Source: Onchocerca volvulus | Taxonomy: Eukaryota > Nematoda > Chromadorea > Rhabditida > Onchocercidae | NCBI GenBank assembly: GCA_000499405.2 | Contig: HG738138.1 | Coordinates: forward strand, 8,988,888-9,052,887 | DNA length: 64,000 nucleotides | Direction of reading: 5' to 3' | In this document: one piece after another, positions 11,922-24,512 of the stretch | How the letters are laid out: each line of letters begins with the position of its first letter | Position numbering within the stretch: the stretch's first letter is position 1 | The notes under the pieces: generated by a model | Databases searched by the model: none | Seen by the model: only the letters and a program-made list of their open reading frames with translations | What the model was told of the DNA's origin: nothing | Position numbers and translations under genes: made by a program

Positions 11922-14900
11922 TTAGATCATCGGTTGAGGGTAACAATCATTATTAATCCGCTCTGTGACCACAATCTCTTGTTCTTCGGAAAGCCATGGT
12001 GCATTGGTGTTGAAAGATATCGGATCGAAACCAGGTATTTTCTGGAGAAAAATTATTTTATCAGATGCCTCTGCAATGGGACCATCTACATGCAAAACTC
12101 TACATCCCAGCCATACATGAATTAAGAATATAAAAAATCGGTTAATCATCTTACAGAAACTTTATGCATTAGTTGTAAGTTCAATGTATCGTTATTATAT
12201 TCACTATAATAATGACATTATAATAACAATATGTGTGATGAGATCTAATGCATGAAAATTTAAAGAGCCATTTGATATTTTAAATAGTTGAAAAAGTGAT
12301 TTAAACAAAATTTACTTTCCATTTTGGAGAAGTTAGAACACCTATTGCCGCTGCACAAACGAACAGCTAAAATTTCAAAAAATTAAATGTAAAGTACTGA
12401 AAATGTTTCAGTTCCAACGACAAAATAAAACAAATGGTTACATAACATCCCATAAACTAAAAAATTACTGGAATCACTATGAAAGTGAGGTCATTCGATC
12501 TGCTAAAGCAGTATTGTTGCTTGAGACAGACTTATAACATCTGACACCATGCTACTTTTATTTAATTTGATTACTTGTTAAGTAATCAATAAATAGAACC
12601 AAATCTTAACTGTTAAAATATGGTGTTTTCCGCTTATTTGATGTATATATTCCGTTACATATGAAATAAGTATTTAGTTCCTATCGCACATGATGTATAT
12701 GTCGGATTTCGTGAAAAAAATAATCTAATATTGAAGACAAATGTCAAGTTGTGAAATTTTTCACTGCAAGAAATTGCAAATATACCAAATAGCAGACGAA
12801 TATGAGATATGCGATGGACGGGATCGAGAGTAATACCCAAATATACCATGCATTCCCCAGCTTTCCAGTTATGTAGTCCGTGAAGAAGTATAAATTAATC
12901 ATTATTACAACACATGACACAATTAGCGCCGAAATTTGGAAGAATCTAAAATAAATTGTAGGAAAAGAAAGCAGAAGATAAGTTACTATAAGGTGCACAT
13001 TTGATTCCTCAAAGAAATAAAAATATTGTAAGTCCATAATATGGAGTTTTCTTTCTTTTCTATAAATCTATTAGAACATGTCTTTGGAGTAGCAATGCAA
13101 TCAATTCTATTATACAATGCTCCAAAGTTAAAGAACATATAAGAAGAACGAAAGAACCTGGAATTGCGGAAATCGAGCATAACTTTGGCACTAGATGTAA
13201 ATGTTACCACTGGGATAAGCGCAAACGGTAGTTGCAGCATTTGAACACAATTTAACAAATCGTTCATTCCCGTTAAGTCTCGCATACTATTTATGCGTAA
13301 TGCAAGCAAAAGTGCTGGCAAAATTGTGATGCTACGAGTAAGCAAAACTCGTTTCCAACGAGCCCAACGAATTTGCAAGAAACCCTGCAGTGCACTATAT
13401 GAAAAAAATATAATGACTGCAAATTCCTATTTGTAACATCTGAATCTTGTCAAGTCCGAAAATAACATGCAAGACAGAAATATTCATACATCAATTCCAG
13501 TAAATAGACACACCTCCATCACAAATTGTCCAGCATAAGTACCAGTCATTGTAGAACTTTGTCCAGCTGCCCAGATACCAACAGCCCAAACATAATAAGA
13601 AACGATACCAAATTCGCAGCCAAGAAATATACCACCTTTGTATAAATCTGACTCAGCCGTTTCGTTGTTATAAGGAAACACTGTGGTATTTATGATACCC
13701 TCACGTGTGTCACAACTTTCTCTCTATAATGAAATGAATACAAATCAAATTAAATCAAATAAACAGGATGATATAATCAGCAAATAATTGGCTTTTAAGT
13801 CGCACCACTAGAAAATTCTCGATACATCTACTTGTTTTGAATAAGGATAAAATTGAATTTAAATTCTTACGGCATGAAACTAAAACATACTATCTGGTAA
13901 TTAGTTTTGTTATACAACCCATGCGCAAAAACAGCAACAACAAATACATTGATTATAAGACTACATAATAAGGCAACACCGGATTCTATAAAGAAGTAGA
14001 AACTGGCTTCCTGGACATTAACTTTCTTTCTTCTATCTACTTCGCGACTCTAAAACAAAAATTCAGAAAAAATTATACATTCAGACACCAACCTCCAGAT
14101 TTTACACTGATATGAGATCTTTATAACATTCATCGGATGACTTTTAATTTATTTTTAACCAAATCAAAAAGCGAATAAAGTAAAAGCGAAGAAAAATAAC
14201 CTTAACAAGAGCAGAATGAAGGTATAAATTATGAGGCATTATGACAGCACCAACAATACTAACAGCAAGCAAGAATTGATCCCGACCACAGCCTTCGCAC
14301 CACGGTAAAAACAAACCCTTGAGGACCGAGAGCTGGTTCGGTTTTACTGTTACATACTAAAACTATTCGCACATTTCGAACAAGTTTTTCAAGGAATCTA
14401 CCAGTTAAACTAATTTATTTCATTTAAAAAAAAAAAACCCGCAAAAACTATCTAAGCAACAACTTACTTCATAACCAAAACTAACTGCCATAATCATAAT
14501 CAACGATGCGAAAAGAGCTTCCAGCTTTCGAAAACCATAAGTATCCAAAAATAAAAACAGAAATGTATCCACTACAGTAGTAAGGACGCCCAAATATAAT
14601 GGAATACTGCAAAGAACATCTAAAACTACTGAATTTTTCGAACACAGAATTTCATGAATGGCTGACAGAGAAAATTTTATAAATGGCTAATATGGATACA
14701 GATCTACATCTAAATAACTCACGCTCCATTGGTTGCAAGATAGATTGCAATCGATGTTCCGATAACTTCCTGCATGTCGCTTCCAATAATGGCTATTTCA
14801 ATCATTATCCATAAAATAAGCCGCGGTGTTCGTGGGTAATATTCATATGCTACCTAGGAAATGATGAATTTTTGTTTCATTTCTGACTGCACCATAAATA

Positions 14901-15766
14901 TGAATATCAGGATAGCGTGAAAGCGATAGAATCATAATTTAGAATCTATGATTCCATCTCCAATGATCTTTTTTGCTGCTTTCTTCAGAAAAAGAAAAAA
15001 AAAAAAAACTTGCTCACTTCTGCCATATGTCTGCCGCTGACAATACCCAGACGAGCGGATAATCTTTGCAGAAAGAGACCAATAATATGTGCTGATAGCA
15101 AAATCCATAAGAGCTAAAACATAAAGCAGTATAATTTCGTATTATGACGACTGATTTGAAGTATATTCTTGCTTGCTTTTTTATATATTTAGGTCGAGAT
15201 CAAAAGTATTGATTAAATAAAATTTGCTGCCTGATAAAGAATTAAAAAATTTACTCGATACTGAGCTTGCGATCCTGACTGCAAGTCGCTTTCAATATTT
15301 CCTGGATCTAAATAGGCTATACTCATCAGGAATCCAGGACCCGTAAAGGCCCATAACTTCCGAAAACTGAATCTCTACAAAAATTATTCGCGATAGCTAA
15401 AATGAATTCCACGAAACAGGATAAGACACTTTGCTTTCACATCTTTGGTAGCTGGGACATCGATTCTAACTTGTAAGTAAATTATAGAACTAGTATGTAA
15501 AAAAAGAAAATTTAGAAACAAATTGATCTGCTTATCTGAGCTATTTTCAATAATTGTGGAAACGAGTTACAAACAGTCTAATCAAGTTCCTGGATGCAAA
15601 TAGGCTATGCTCATCAAGAATTCTTAGGGCACTTTAAAAAAGAAAAAAAACATCATTAACTTACCGAATGTGAGACGTTCGGGATCTGAACTCGACGTTT
15701 AAGCATCTGAGAGTCCGGATGAATTATATTCTTTCCATTTTTTTCCGCACCTGTTTTCTTTGGCAT
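11922..15766 (-). CDS. NRAMP/SLC11 proton-coupled divalent metal transporter
   Basis: Twelve exons, in gene order 15766-15665, 15374-15255, 15113-15018, 14853-14723, 14606-14468, 14356-14201, 14049-13891, 13723-13514, 13384-13158, 12945-12786, 12366-12316 and 12041-11922, keep one frame and give 556 residues, the usual family length. It imports Fe2+/Mn2+ with protons, as do DMT1 and the worm SMF proteins. The TM1 metal site DPGN is in [17 protein letters not shown], and the TM6 site MPH in [19 protein letters not shown]. The signature [19 protein letters not shown] and the run LTGMNDLLN...[15 protein letters not shown] are conserved. An N-glycosylation-prone loop ([14 protein letters not shown]) precedes the signature. 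The start at 15766 sits 12 nt after a CTGCAG acceptor, consistent with trans-splicing. If the last two introns are not removed, exon 10 reads through to a stop at 12744 and gives a 513-residue form ending KNFTT. Which SMF paralogue it matches is not resolved. Confidence 0.95.
15583..15630 (-). repeat. decayed partial duplicate of the NRAMP TM1 exon
   Basis: Inside the first NRAMP intron, a stretch of about 40 nt matches the TM1 exon (15295-15335) at roughly 32 of 37 core positions. It would read [12 protein letters not shown] where the real exon reads [12 protein letters not shown], then stops. The duplicate has lost the metal-site Asp and Asn, has no usable donor and is followed by a stop, so it is probably a relic and not an alternative exon. 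Confidence 0.7.
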
Positions 15767-15777
15767 CGGATCCAAAT

Positions 15778-18435
15778 CTGCAGTTATTATGAAAATAAAA
15801 ACACTTGATTTTATAAATTACATGAATACAAGCAAAAAAGAAAAAATTAAAGAGTGAAATCTTAAAATGTCAAAACAAGAAATTATAATAATGTCAACAA
15901 AATGTAGTTCAACAGGAATTATATCACTGATTGCTTTATGATTTTGAATTAGTCTAGTTAGTTTAATAAATTAATACAGTAGGATGTCATATTTTCTTCT
16001 ACTGAAAATTCCAAACGACTCTCTAATTATCCTACATCGCCAGTTAAGATAGTCGAAGTACAGTAAATCTCAAAAATGCCTTCTATCTTCCAGTCTTTAT
16101 AACTTTATAAATTAAACGATCAATTAAACACAAATTTATGAAGATTTAAATGAAGACAGAACTTAAAATGGCAGCAGTTGGCAACCAAAAAGTGCTGCTA
16201 AAACAAAAATATGTGCACCTATGTGTATATATGCATTTGAATACTTTTTTCAACGCTCTCCACAGAGCTACGGTAAGAACCGTACGATTGCATTTTGAAT
16301 ACTGAAGACCTCATAAGAATACGGTAAGCAAATAGTTGCATTCCCTAATGCTATTACATTATATTTAAGACGCCTCAATATTCACAAAAATATTCCAACT
16401 TCAGTAAATACTTCGTAAATATCGTACTTGTGATAATACCAAATTTACGTTTCTTAGAAGTGAGAAATGACTAATATTTAAACAAAAAGCAGTGGAAATC
16501 GACTAACTTACATAGCAATACCATTCAATGAGAAACTTTACTTAACTATTTGCTTTGCCAGAAATCAAAATTATTTATGCGTAATACAACAGAGAATAAG
16601 GAAATGAAGCATTTTGTATTTTAAATGAGAATTTGAAATCAATTCTTAAAGACGGCATGAAGTAACATAACATATTAAAAGCAAAAAAAAAAAAAAAAAT
16701 GTTTGATCCAAATCTCCTCCGCACCATCCTTTTCCATGATCCCGCACCAATAATCTTCCTTCCTCCAAAAAAAGAAAAAAAAAACTTGAAAGTAATCCGG
16801 TCATCTGGAGAAAAATAAAGCCGATTTCACATGAACTACAATATTTAAACAACCAACAAGCAAAACGCGAATGAAACAACTATTTAATTATCCTTAAATG
16901 ACAATCACGTCTTTCCCCCCACTCAATTTCTGAAAAACACCCTTCAGTTACGCGGGAAAAAATTTAGGATTCCTGGATAATAGAACTAAACAATAACTTG
17001 CAACATTTCATCATACTCAGTCGACGCAAATCTGCTAAATGAGCAAGATGGGCTGCCATCCACAGTTACCAGATTAAATAACCAACCAATGATTCAGACA
17101 GAATAGCTATATATAGCAATTTCTATAAGAAGTTACAGTAAGCAAGTAACATTTCTTAGCTGCAATGATAGTTTTATCATACAACGACAGAATATATAAA
17201 GTTGAATTAGAATGAAAGCTTAAATATGAAGAACTGTAAAAAAGACATCAAAATGATCGAAAATGTGTGATGAATAAGCAACATTTCGGCAAAAAATTGG
17301 ATGACAGAACAAACAGACGTAGTCAAGCATGTTATAGATAAAGGAAATGACAAAGATTAAAGTTTACATAACCCAATAATAATGAAAGCGCATAGATGCA
17401 GCCAAAAACTGCAATTTATATACAATAGAACTGATTTTTTAATTCCTCATGATATTATGCTGCAACGAGATATCTTTGTAGAATTCATCATTATTTCCGA
17501 ATTAGTTGCATTTGTGAGTTAGGAAGAAGCTCAACTACTATTTTAATTATGTTAAAAACCAGTTAGTGCTGTGGACGAACTAAAGCAACTTATCGAGTCA
17601 ATTTTTTAAAACATCCCGCGTACTACAAATTTCAAAAACAAAAATCGGTACAAAAATCGCCAAAAAAATAAAAACTGAAATTTATAATAATTTAGTTTCA
17701 TGAAAAATAAAAACGAAAGGAAACGGCAACAAAGACGGCAGAGATCAACGGCTGATCATTTTAGCTTCTCAAATAATCCTCATTTTTCTTGGAAAAATTA
17801 CAATGAAAAGTCAATAAACTAATTAAGAAATTTTCATTTAGAGACCGACATCAGATACAAAAAACTGTTATTAAAGTCGCATCAGAAAACGGTAACAGTG
17901 GCATGCATATAAACATCTGTTTAGAAAAAACGGCAGACAAAGCAAATAAAAGGCAGTTAAGAGAGTAAATTAGTGCAGGAAAATTAAAGAAGAGAAATGA
18001 TGCAATCAAGCAAACAGTCCTGATAACGATATTATATAATGAAGTATTCATGCATGATAAGCGTTTAACATTCACTGCAAAATAAACATTTTTAGTGGTT
18101 GAATCATATAAATGTTTATAAAATCACATATATAATAGGATTTTTGTATCTCGAACTGTTTGCAGATTACGGTTTCACTACTAGGCGTTTTCTGGTTTTT
18201 CATCACATATTGTCCACCATGATTAAAAATTTTTGATATTGAATAGGGTTTTTCAAATATACTGTTCAAAAATTGAAGAAATCTACTTTATCACCATAAC
18301 AATATTATGCTCATTGTTATATAAATAGAAATCCAAGAACCAAATACACAGTTAAATTACTATAAAACTGTTTATTCCATCAGTATTATGCGTATGTCTA
18401 TTACGAATATTGGTTATTTCCTCTGAAAACTTCTG
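15778..18435. other. gene-poor region upstream of NRAMP
   Basis: About 2.7 kb of A/T-rich sequence with several A or T homopolymers (for example 16684-16699). The position relative to NRAMP suggests it includes that gene's promoter, but I recognise no element. No exon is supported. Confidence 0.4.
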
Positions 18436-18960
18436 AAATTAAAAGGACGAACCATCATCATCTTCAGTATGAGTGATACCAGGACTAAGTAGGCATAAAT
18501 GCTCGTCAACTTCAAGCAAATCAGTGCTTCCGTACATCTCACACCTCACTTCTTGTCATCGACTTAGTACGTCAGGTTCTAGAATGACGAAATATTTTCA
18601 CTCTGCAATATGAAAAATGCGCTAAATTGAGAGATTGGGTTAAAGTTTTTGCCCAGACGCTCTTTCCTGGAAGAATGGCGACTGCATTTAATATAAATCA
18701 TAAAAATTCTAGCGAAATTATTTCAGAAAATTCCAACACCAAGCTTTGCAGAAAGACAATATGATTCTTGATGACTTTTCGAGATTTCACTCGATTAATT
18801 ATGTTAAATATCTGCAACGGAACTTATAACTCCTGTTTTGCAGCAGTGAAAATGCGAGAAATTTGTGTACCACATTCTGGTAAGCACTGAAGAGTATTTT
18901 TAACATACCACAGCACTTCTAACATAGTTTTATAACTTCAGAAAATCTCCACATAAAGGC
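18436..18960 (-). other. unrecognised minus-strand coding-like stretches
   Basis: Three minus-strand open stretches have protein-like composition: about 18550-18436, ending LLSPGITHTEDDDGSSF then TAA; about 18810-18700 (RVKSRKVIKNHIVFLQSL); and about 18937-18839 (CLPECGTQISRIFTAAKQEL then stop). I could not join them through plausible splice sites into one frame. They could be exons of an unrecognised small gene whose splicing I have misread, or a decayed gene. No family is assigned. Confidence 0.25.
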
Positions 18961-19101
18961 TTCTCTTCAGGCTAAAATGAAAACATAAATTCTTTAGGAA
19001 GATAAATCATCATATATAATTCTGAAATACGAAATAACTCACATTTTGGAACACTAATCCACCTTATCTTACCAGTATTTTTACTAAGTTCATCACCACA
19101 A

Positions 19102-19284
19102 TCACTTCTCGAATTCACATTTGTACGGGTCTCCGTTCACCGGATTGTTCATTTCTTTTTTTCGAAACCATTCAAGAGCGAATCGTCCCAGCGTGTGAAG
19201 CTTCCGTGTGAAAACCGGGTTAGATTCATATTTGGTGAGCAGATTTTGATTTAAAAGTGTCCCATCTCGCTCCATCTCAGTCAC
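19102..19284 (-). CDS. possible 60-residue small protein, unrecognised
   Basis: An intact minus-strand frame starting MTEMERDGTLLNQNLLTKY and containing FTRKLHTLGRFALEWFRKK reads as a plausible small soluble protein, charged and without a signal peptide or membrane segment. A strong donor (CTG|GTAAGA) lies about 40 nt past its stop, so it may instead be part of a longer spliced gene whose frame shifts relative to this one. Together with the stretches at 18436-18960 it might represent one gene between NRAMP and TMEM129. I recognise no family. Confidence 0.25.
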   Translation of the reverse strand: MTEMERDGTLLNQNLLTKYESNPVFTRKLHTLGRFALEWFRKKEMNNPVNGDPYKCEFEK

Positions 19285-21044
19285 GTTTCACTGTATCTCG
19301 AAATGAGTAAGTTACAGTACTGCCTCTGTCGCATGACAGCAACTGTAAGATCACTCTTAAAATCGATTAGACTCGAAGGACAGAAAAGATGAATTATGGA
19401 CGACCCCAAGAAAGCACGTTGGTCTTCGATCTCGACATCATATGAAGTTACGAAAATAAATATAAATTTTGTATCATCAGATACTAGTGAGCAAATATCG
19501 CTATCTTTATCTACTCCTTATCAGGGGCGAGTATTCTAATCACTTTTGACAATATATATTTGTAAGACTTGACTTGACTGAATAGAAATAGCGTGTTATA
19601 AATAATCAGTGTAAGATATTATCATATGTCAGTGAGGATTCGTCATTTCCATATACAAGCTTATCACTGTTGGTACGTCCCACATTGTCAGTAATCACTA
19701 AATGACTCTCTTTCTGTTTTAATTTCTGCTGGTTGGAGCATTGTGTGAATTGGAATTCTTGGCATTGGATTTAGCAGTCGATCAATACTACAGGCTCGAA
19801 ATATTAGAAGACTGGGGACCAATATGATCGAAATGAAGGTTTTAAACAAGTTTTCTCTCGCAAAGTTACATGAGCCAAGGTCTTCATTGCTAGAAGTTTT
19901 TTTTATTTTTTTAGGAGAGTAAGCAGTTTTTCAAAAGGAATATTAATTCTTATTTAATAAAGTTCGTTCATCCTTTAGACCCAGTTTTAAAATTTCAGTT
20001 CGTTTCAGTGTATCATTTTCAAAAATTCAATTTGTATTGAGACATTTTCAGATGCCATCTCATCTATCAGCTTCATAACATCCAATCTTTACGTCCTTCG
20101 TGATGTTTCCATAAGTAGGATTTTATTTTCGCCGTCTGAAGTTAGCTGTAAAACGACTGTGCGTAAAGTATCCTGTGGAAAAAAGTGATATGGTGCTAAT
20201 ACTATGCAACTAGTGGATGAAAACTACTGCTGCAACAGCAAAAAAAATTTTTAAAGCAATCACAGAATGCAAAAAGGAAGTTCCAGAAACTTTACCCATC
20301 AGTAATGATCCGTTTAAATGCGATCTAGTATTTTAAAATTTTGTACAGAAGAAAGAAAGTTCATCGTCGATAGTGCTAGATACGAAAGTGATATTAAATA
20401 TGAGTTTACAGTAACTGAAAAAATTCCCCAGAACATATTCTAAATGCTTAGAGCATAAGTTGGACTATGAAACAGAATCATCTCGAAAACTTTTGGAAAC
20501 ATATAAAAAACTTTTGCAATACTCTCTGCAGTATTTGGTAGTCAACAAATACCGTTGAGTATACATTTCTTACACTCCTAAAACGAAATTTCCGTAAAAT
20601 GTTCTACAGTACATGTAAGCCAATTTGTACAGGTAAGCTGCGGTGGTTGTGATGAAATAAATATCTCTTACGTAACCTTGTGGAAATGCATGCGTTCTGC
20701 AGAAAAATGTTTTTCAGATTTATAATGGCAACTTTATTGATAATCCCGTCCCATTTAACAACAAATTACAATCGAGAAAAGAAATTCAGAATCCAGGAAG
20801 GATTCAGTAACATTACGTGGAAGACGGAAAACCAAAAATTCATGGGATTCAGCTACTAATTCCAATAAAATTTGATCACAGTGATAATCGAAAAGGTATT
20901 CCTTTTCAGAACAATTAGAAAGAGGAAAATACCGAATCAAAATATTAATCAATTATGTTGAGAACTGACCGTTAAACTTCGTTGAGGGTTCGCCTTTCCG
21001 TTTCTCGGACTACTCATGTTGGCTGCAAGATGCGTATTTTTCCT
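19285..21044. other. mostly featureless spacer
   Basis: No gene supported. A 65-codon minus-strand frame at 20952-20755 has protein-like sequence (CSEKEYLFDYHCDQILLE) but no neighbouring exon that continues it. Confidence 0.35.
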
Positions 21045-24000
21045 CTATGAATTCCTAATGATATTTAAAAAAGCAACATCAAGAACGCAGAATGTCGCTC
21101 GACATGTTGGGCACTGAGCTTTGCCAGGCATCCACAATTCCGGACGATGTGGGTCTTGCTTAGATGCAAAGATAAGTCCCATACATGTGTCACACCTGCA
21201 GAAGTATATGTATACATAGAATTATTTCGCGGAAATTGAAAACATGGATGACAGACTTTTAAAGCACAGAGGTATGTAACTTATTCACCAATCCGATGGT
21301 TCAGCATCTTGTAAATGAGTTAATAAAGAAATATCACAGCGCATACCACATAGGCCTGCAGTAGCATTGCGTACAGCGGAGTCTGGATCCTTCTGCATCC
21401 ATATCATCTTGAACATCATTTAAGCATCGTTTCCATAATTTGACATTCGATAGTTCGGTTGAACAACCCAAACATGGCTCGAGGCGCTAAAAAAGCAATG
21501 CACCAGTAATAGTACGCAAAATCGGAAAAGATTTAAATATCAGAAAAACTTTCATTAATTACACCAATATTCTGAGATGTTAAGAGGTGAACGCTTCAAT
21601 AAAAATAAAAGATGAATTGAAGATAAACGTTGTCACTGAAATCCCGCAACTATGAAACAATGAATGATAAGATTGGAAAAAAGTTCAACAGAGGCAAAAT
21701 GAACAATTTCATTGAAATCAACAATTTACAAAGTTTCTTCTGCAGAATCCAAGCTGGAAATAGCATCATTCGTAATCATAAATTATCATCAACTCCTGAA
21801 CTTTGGTGTCTCGAATCAGAGACCTAAGAAAGTAAGCTTTGTTTTTTTTCAACTTTTTTGTTTTTAATTTTCAAGTATGATCGTTTGATTTTTGTCTTAC
21901 TGAGTACTGAATTTTTATTTTTTTCATTGTTAGTTTTTTTTTTTTGAGTCTCTTTTATTTTTTTATTTTATGTGTTTTGGTGTGATTTTTGATGTTGTGG
22001 GTTTGGCTATTTTCGTCTGCGTATCTGGTAGATCATGTTTACTTCAAAAAGCATGACTTATTGATTTATACGAGTTCTGTCCCACTTTTCTTTTGACTAA
22101 TGATACTCTACCCCATCGTCACTACGTCATTTGCATCCTCACACAAAATGCGAAATGAGACCTAACGTACTAAATTACAATAGCCTTTATGTAATATAGT
22201 GGAAACCGATAATGGATAAAGAAGAGTAACTAAAATCGGTAATAACAATGTCCTAACACTTTTACGAAGACTGCTTCGATTCAAACTTTAACTGCAGTTA
22301 AATGCAATGACAGGCAATCAATAATTAGTTAATCCCTAATTGTTTCGATCAGAATGACCTTAGTCAATCTCAGTTTTTACAATAACAAGCTGATTTCCGT
22401 CCCAGATATTTCTTCATTTTTAGAAGGATTTCCAACGAATACTTGACCTATTATTTTTTATAATAACCAAAGCTGACTTCCGGCTCGCCATAGTCATATT
22501 TCTGATTCAAAGCAATTTGTTGTGTGAATGCTTCAACGAAACGCTCATTTAGTGATTGCTTCAAAACAACGTCTCGAGCCATAGCTATGGGTTTATCTAG
22601 CTTGTTGCGCACATCGCGGAATGATTCTGCACGTACTCTGAAAATAATATAGTTAAATTACATGGAACAATGATAAATACTAAATCATTTTTTTCATCAT
22701 TAATAATAAATGAAAAAATAGAAAGTATGAAAAAAGAAAGAGTTACAATTTTTCAAATAATTTATAGGTAGACAAAACACACCTAATATAAAATGGTTCA
22801 AAACGTTGTGTTGTACTCTTTACGCATATGCTGATGAACTGTGCCGAACCACCGCTTTGCATATGATGAGAAATCTACATAATTGATTGATTTCACTTAC
22901 AAAATGTAAATGAGCATAAAAAAACCATCCTCTGTATATCAAATATTTTAGCATAACGGAACTTTTATATTTTGCATCCTTACCCATCCTATTCTTTAAC
23001 CATGTAAAAGAAAATCATTATATCCTCGTAATATAATGTGAGCCGAATTTCGTAAACAAAGTTTTTGATACGAACTAACTAGATCGAACAAGAAGAGCAA
23101 GAAAAATGAACGTATCAGGAAGAAAGTGAACATAAAACTGCAAAAGACAGAAAAACAAATAACGGATAGTACCGGATGTTCGTCAGCTCTTATGGCTTCC
23201 AGTGATACATCACTCACTTGAGCACAAATTAATGTATAGTTCGTGATATTCAAAATCCACGAAGATGTCATTACAACACGATCTATACCTGCAGGAAAAA
23301 CTATGTTCTTACTGAAATGGATAACTGAAGCTAAGAAAAATAAATAAAATTGGAGCTTAAAAATTTAAATAAGAGACACTGTATAAGATACTGTATAAGC
23401 TTATGCAAATCAGTTTAAACCAAATATGATGAAGAGCACTGAAGGTATGTTAAATATCATTAATGAACAAATAAATGGAGGAAAGAGAATCGAACCTGTT
23501 AGAGTGATACTTAATGTATCCAACATATTACGATACTCTGCGTTGATTGATTCGGCCACTTCATGCCAGCTGCTTCCATTATTACCAAGATAGCGTTTCA
23601 AACAGTGCACAGTCGGGTGTTCGTCAAATCTATTCCACCAATGACACAACATTACGACAGCAGCGACTGGAAGTCACTCAAAAGATAAGAAACTGAATTT
23701 GGGTTATAGAAGAGTAAAGATATCCACAAGCACAATATTAACTGAACCGAGATGAAAAAGCTGGGCTAGAATCCCAAACAGGTGATTTGTTGCTTACCAT
23801 GTAAAGTCTTTATGCTGCATACTTCATCTTCAGAAAAATAAAATGTTTTGTTAAGTTAGTCGAATCATCCAGCACTGCACAGATACACAAAAGCTAGCGA
23901 TGAAAGGAGACATTACCTCCAGCAATGACGATAGATGCGTAGGCACCAAACTGCAAAATAGTTTGCGGTGTAAGAGTAAATACTGTTTCTCGTAAAACCA

Positions 24001-24492
24001 CCGATAAGTAGATGAAGTAAACTGTAAGTGAAACAAATAAATAACATGATTAAATATATGAGCATGACTGAATATAAATGTGGAAAATAAAGTTCCGTGA
24101 AACATAGCTCAATCTTGATATTTTAATGAAAAATAAAAATACCACATTGAAAATAATACTTAAATAAGTAGGCCAAAAAGCATCAATATGTGATGAAGTA
24201 CTTCTTGCTACGAGTGGATAAACACGCAAGTGATCTCACTGAAGAATTTAGGCAATCTAAAATACGAAAACGACTTACATAAAGGTGAGCAGAAATGTAT
24301 GAAACGTGTCAGGACGGTCCTCCTCAAATGATATCCAATAAAATCGTCTCGTTCTACACCCAAATATCCGGAAAATAATGTTTGGATAGTAAAGCCTGCA
24401 CGTTGAAACTCCACTGGTGGATATACAATGCACAATGTGAATAACAAATGCAATATAGTATGCAGGAGCAATTCCTGCGATTCCGATGTCAT
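21045..24492 (-). CDS. TMEM129: TMEM129-type ER membrane E3 ubiquitin ligase
   Basis: Eight exons, in gene order 24492-24279, 24021-23917, 23666-23496, 23288-23173, 22874-22783, 22637-22478, 21486-21347 and 21195-21045, total 1149 nt in one frame (382 residues; the human protein is about 360). In mammals TMEM129 is a multi-pass ER ligase in dislocation of misfolded membrane proteins. The N-terminal part keeps the family block VYPPVEFQRAGFTIQ...LFSGYLG...YHLRRT. Two further hydrophobic segments follow. The cytosolic C-terminal domain is an atypical all-Cys RING: EPCLGC, then CTQCYCRPMWCDTCMG, the run ASKQDPHRPELWMP, then CPTCRATFCVLDV. The CRPMW motif is split by an intron and is restored exactly by the TG|G junction, which supports the splice model. 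The start codon is 3 nt from a CCAG acceptor, so trans-splicing is likely. Confidence 0.93.
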
Positions 24493-24512
24493 ATCCTGGA
24501 ATATCTAAATCT
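24493..24512 (-). promoter_or_regulatory. probable spliced-leader acceptor of TMEM129
   Basis: On the minus strand a TTTAGATATTCCAG acceptor ends at 24496, three bases before the ATG at 24492. There is no room for a normal 5' UTR, so trans-splicing is the simplest reading. It is inferred from the sequence and from known nematode biology. Confidence 0.5.
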
